The position numbers and the translations under genes were made by a program. Below, one piece after another: positions 6,524-7,346 of a stretch of DNA of 7,346 nucleotides. Each line of letters opens with the position of its first letter. Position 1 is the first letter of the stretch. The notes under the pieces are model-generated. The model had not been told where the DNA came from. It saw only the letters and a list, made by a program, of their open reading frames with translations, and searched no databases. Origin of the DNA: Vulcanimicrobiia bacterium (GTDB taxonomy: Bacteria; Eremiobacterota; Eremiobacteria; Baltobacterales; Baltobacteraceae); NCBI GenBank assembly GCA_024281135.1, contig JAMXLG010000181.1:1-7346 (forward strand), in the 5' to 3' direction.

Positions 6524-7346
6524 TCGTCGTCGTTTGCTGCGCACCGAGCGACGACCGTTGTATTGCTATTCTCGGGCTATGCCGGTTACTATTTTTGCCG
6601 CACCGATCTTTCTGCCACGGCACCCTTATTGATCGGGGAACTTCACGCCGGCGGGATCAGCACGGCGCAAGCAACGCTAGCCATTGGAACGATCGTTTCG
6701 TTAGGCACGGTCGCGTATGCTTTCGGCAAGTTCTTCCTTACCTGGCTGGTCGACTTTGTCGGAGGGAAGCGAACCTTCTTACTCGGTATGCTCGGGGCTA
6801 TCGTTTTTACGGTGCTCTTCGCCCAAGCTCGAGCATTTCCGGCGTTCGCAGCGGCCTGGACCGGCAATCGGCTGTTTCAATCGATTGGCTGGGCCTCTCT
6901 CGTTAAGGTAACCTCGAAATGGTTTGGCTATTCGTCGTATGGCAGCGTGATGGCGATCCTCAGCCTCAGTTTCCTAGCGGGCGATGCCGTCACGCGCGGC
7001 GCGATTGGTGCGTTGATTGCAACCGGCTTCGGATGGCGCGCGATTTTCTTGATTGCCGCGTCCGCCTTAGCGGTGATATTCGTAGCGAATTCGCTGTTTC
7101 TCAAGGAATCGAGCGCCGATGCGGGATTCTGCGCACCCGAAGTTTACCCGGGCAACGTCTTCGGCGCCCAGGGATCGGAAGATCGGCCCCAATCGCTACG
7201 CGCCCTTTTGGAACCTTTGCGGACGAGCAAAGCCTTTGGAATCGTCTGCGTTCTTTCTTTCGGTACGACGCTTCTCCGCGAGGCGCTCAGTACGTGGACT
7301 CCGACGTTCTACACCAGCGTCGGTCTAAGCGCAGCGCAAGCAGCCA
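6509..7346 (+). CDS. MFS transporter, OPA (GlpT-like) family, predicted aminophosphonate importer, 3' end cut by window edge
   Basis: This is an inner-membrane carrier of the organophosphate:phosphate antiporter branch of the major facilitator superfamily. About 279 of an expected 420-450 residues are present, covering TM1 to about TM7. The GYAGYYFCRTDLSATAPLL motif in TM1 puts R31 where GlpT has phosphate-binding Arg45. AYAFGKFF puts K74 near GlpT Lys80. NRLFQSIGWASLVKVTSKWF is the OPA signature region, and LLREALSTWTPTFY puts R257 where GlpT has Arg269. These alignments are from memory of GlpT. Conserved arginines suggest a phosphate- or phosphonate-bearing substrate, and divergence from phnX suggests an aminophosphonate. 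The start is the ATG at 6509, giving a normal short cytoplasmic N-terminus. GGAG directly abuts this ATG, too close for a normal Shine-Dalgarno, which fits leaderless expression. A gap-filling sugar-phosphate or glycerophosphate role cannot be excluded. Confidence 0.88.
   Translation, partial: MHREQSSSFAAHRATTVVLLFSGYAGYYFCRTDLSATAPLLIGELHAGGISTAQATLAIGTIVSLGTVAYAFGKFFLTWLVDFVGGKRTFLLGMLGAIVFTVLFAQARAFPAFAAAWTGNRLFQSIGWASLVKVTSKWFGYSSYGSVMAILSLSFLAGDAVTRGAIGALIATGFGWRAIFLIAASALAVIFVANSLFLKESSADAGFCAPEVYPGNVFGAQGSEDRPQSLRALLEPLRTSKAFGIVCVLSFGTTLLREALSTWTPTFYTSVGLSAAQAA

Noticed and set aside
1..7346. Mobile element, CRISPR, tRNA or phage signals
   Set aside because: Reading both strands showed no transposase or integrase motifs, regular repeat-spacer pattern, long terminal repeats or tRNA-like folds. 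The genes look like ordinary chromosomal metabolism and transport.

Overview
The window reads as a high-GC Gram-negative (diderm) chromosome. Outer-membrane transport is shown by a TonB-dependent receptor with an N-terminal carboxypeptidase-regulatory-like domain, and a probable Tat-exported enzyme lies beside it. The receptor's style (about 885 residues, one beta-sandwich domain before the plug, terminal Phe) recalls uncultured soil lineages such as Candidatus Eremiobacterota (WPS-2) or Acidobacteria. That assignment is a family-resemblance guess, not something the sequence proves. I see no rRNA, tRNA, CRISPR array, insertion sequence or other mobile element.

Layout. (1) 1-1621, minus strand: a YtcJ-like amidohydrolase of the Amidohydro_3 family. 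It runs off the left edge, so only its C-terminal tail is missing. (2) 1622-1847: a divergent intergenic region with an AT-rich island and a small inverted repeat. (3) 1860-4517, plus strand: a complete TonB-dependent receptor. (4) 4514-5650, minus strand: a FAD-dependent amine oxidoreductase of the type found in phosphonate-degradation clusters. Its stop codon overlaps the receptor's stop codon by 4 bp. (5) 5652-6461, minus strand: phosphonoacetaldehyde hydrolase (PhnX), directly upstream of and probably translationally coupled to the FAD enzyme. (6) 6462-6508: a 47-bp divergent promoter region with a palindromic -10 element and an operator-like inverted repeat. (7) 6509 to the right edge, plus strand: an MFS transporter of the organophosphate:phosphate antiporter (OPA, GlpT-like) type, truncated by the window.

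How the genes fit together. The right half looks like a compact 2-aminoethylphosphonate (AEP) or N-methyl-AEP utilisation module. The OPA-type carrier would import the phosphonate. The FAD enzyme would oxidatively deaminate it to phosphonoacetaldehyde, replacing the usual PhnW transaminase. PhnX would then cleave the C-P bond to give acetaldehyde and phosphate. PhnX is the firmest assignment; the FAD enzyme's exact substrate and the transporter's cargo are inferred from family and context. No PhnW and no regulator is visible in the window. The receptor and the amidohydrolase are divergently arranged and may share regulation, but nothing ties them firmly to phosphonates.
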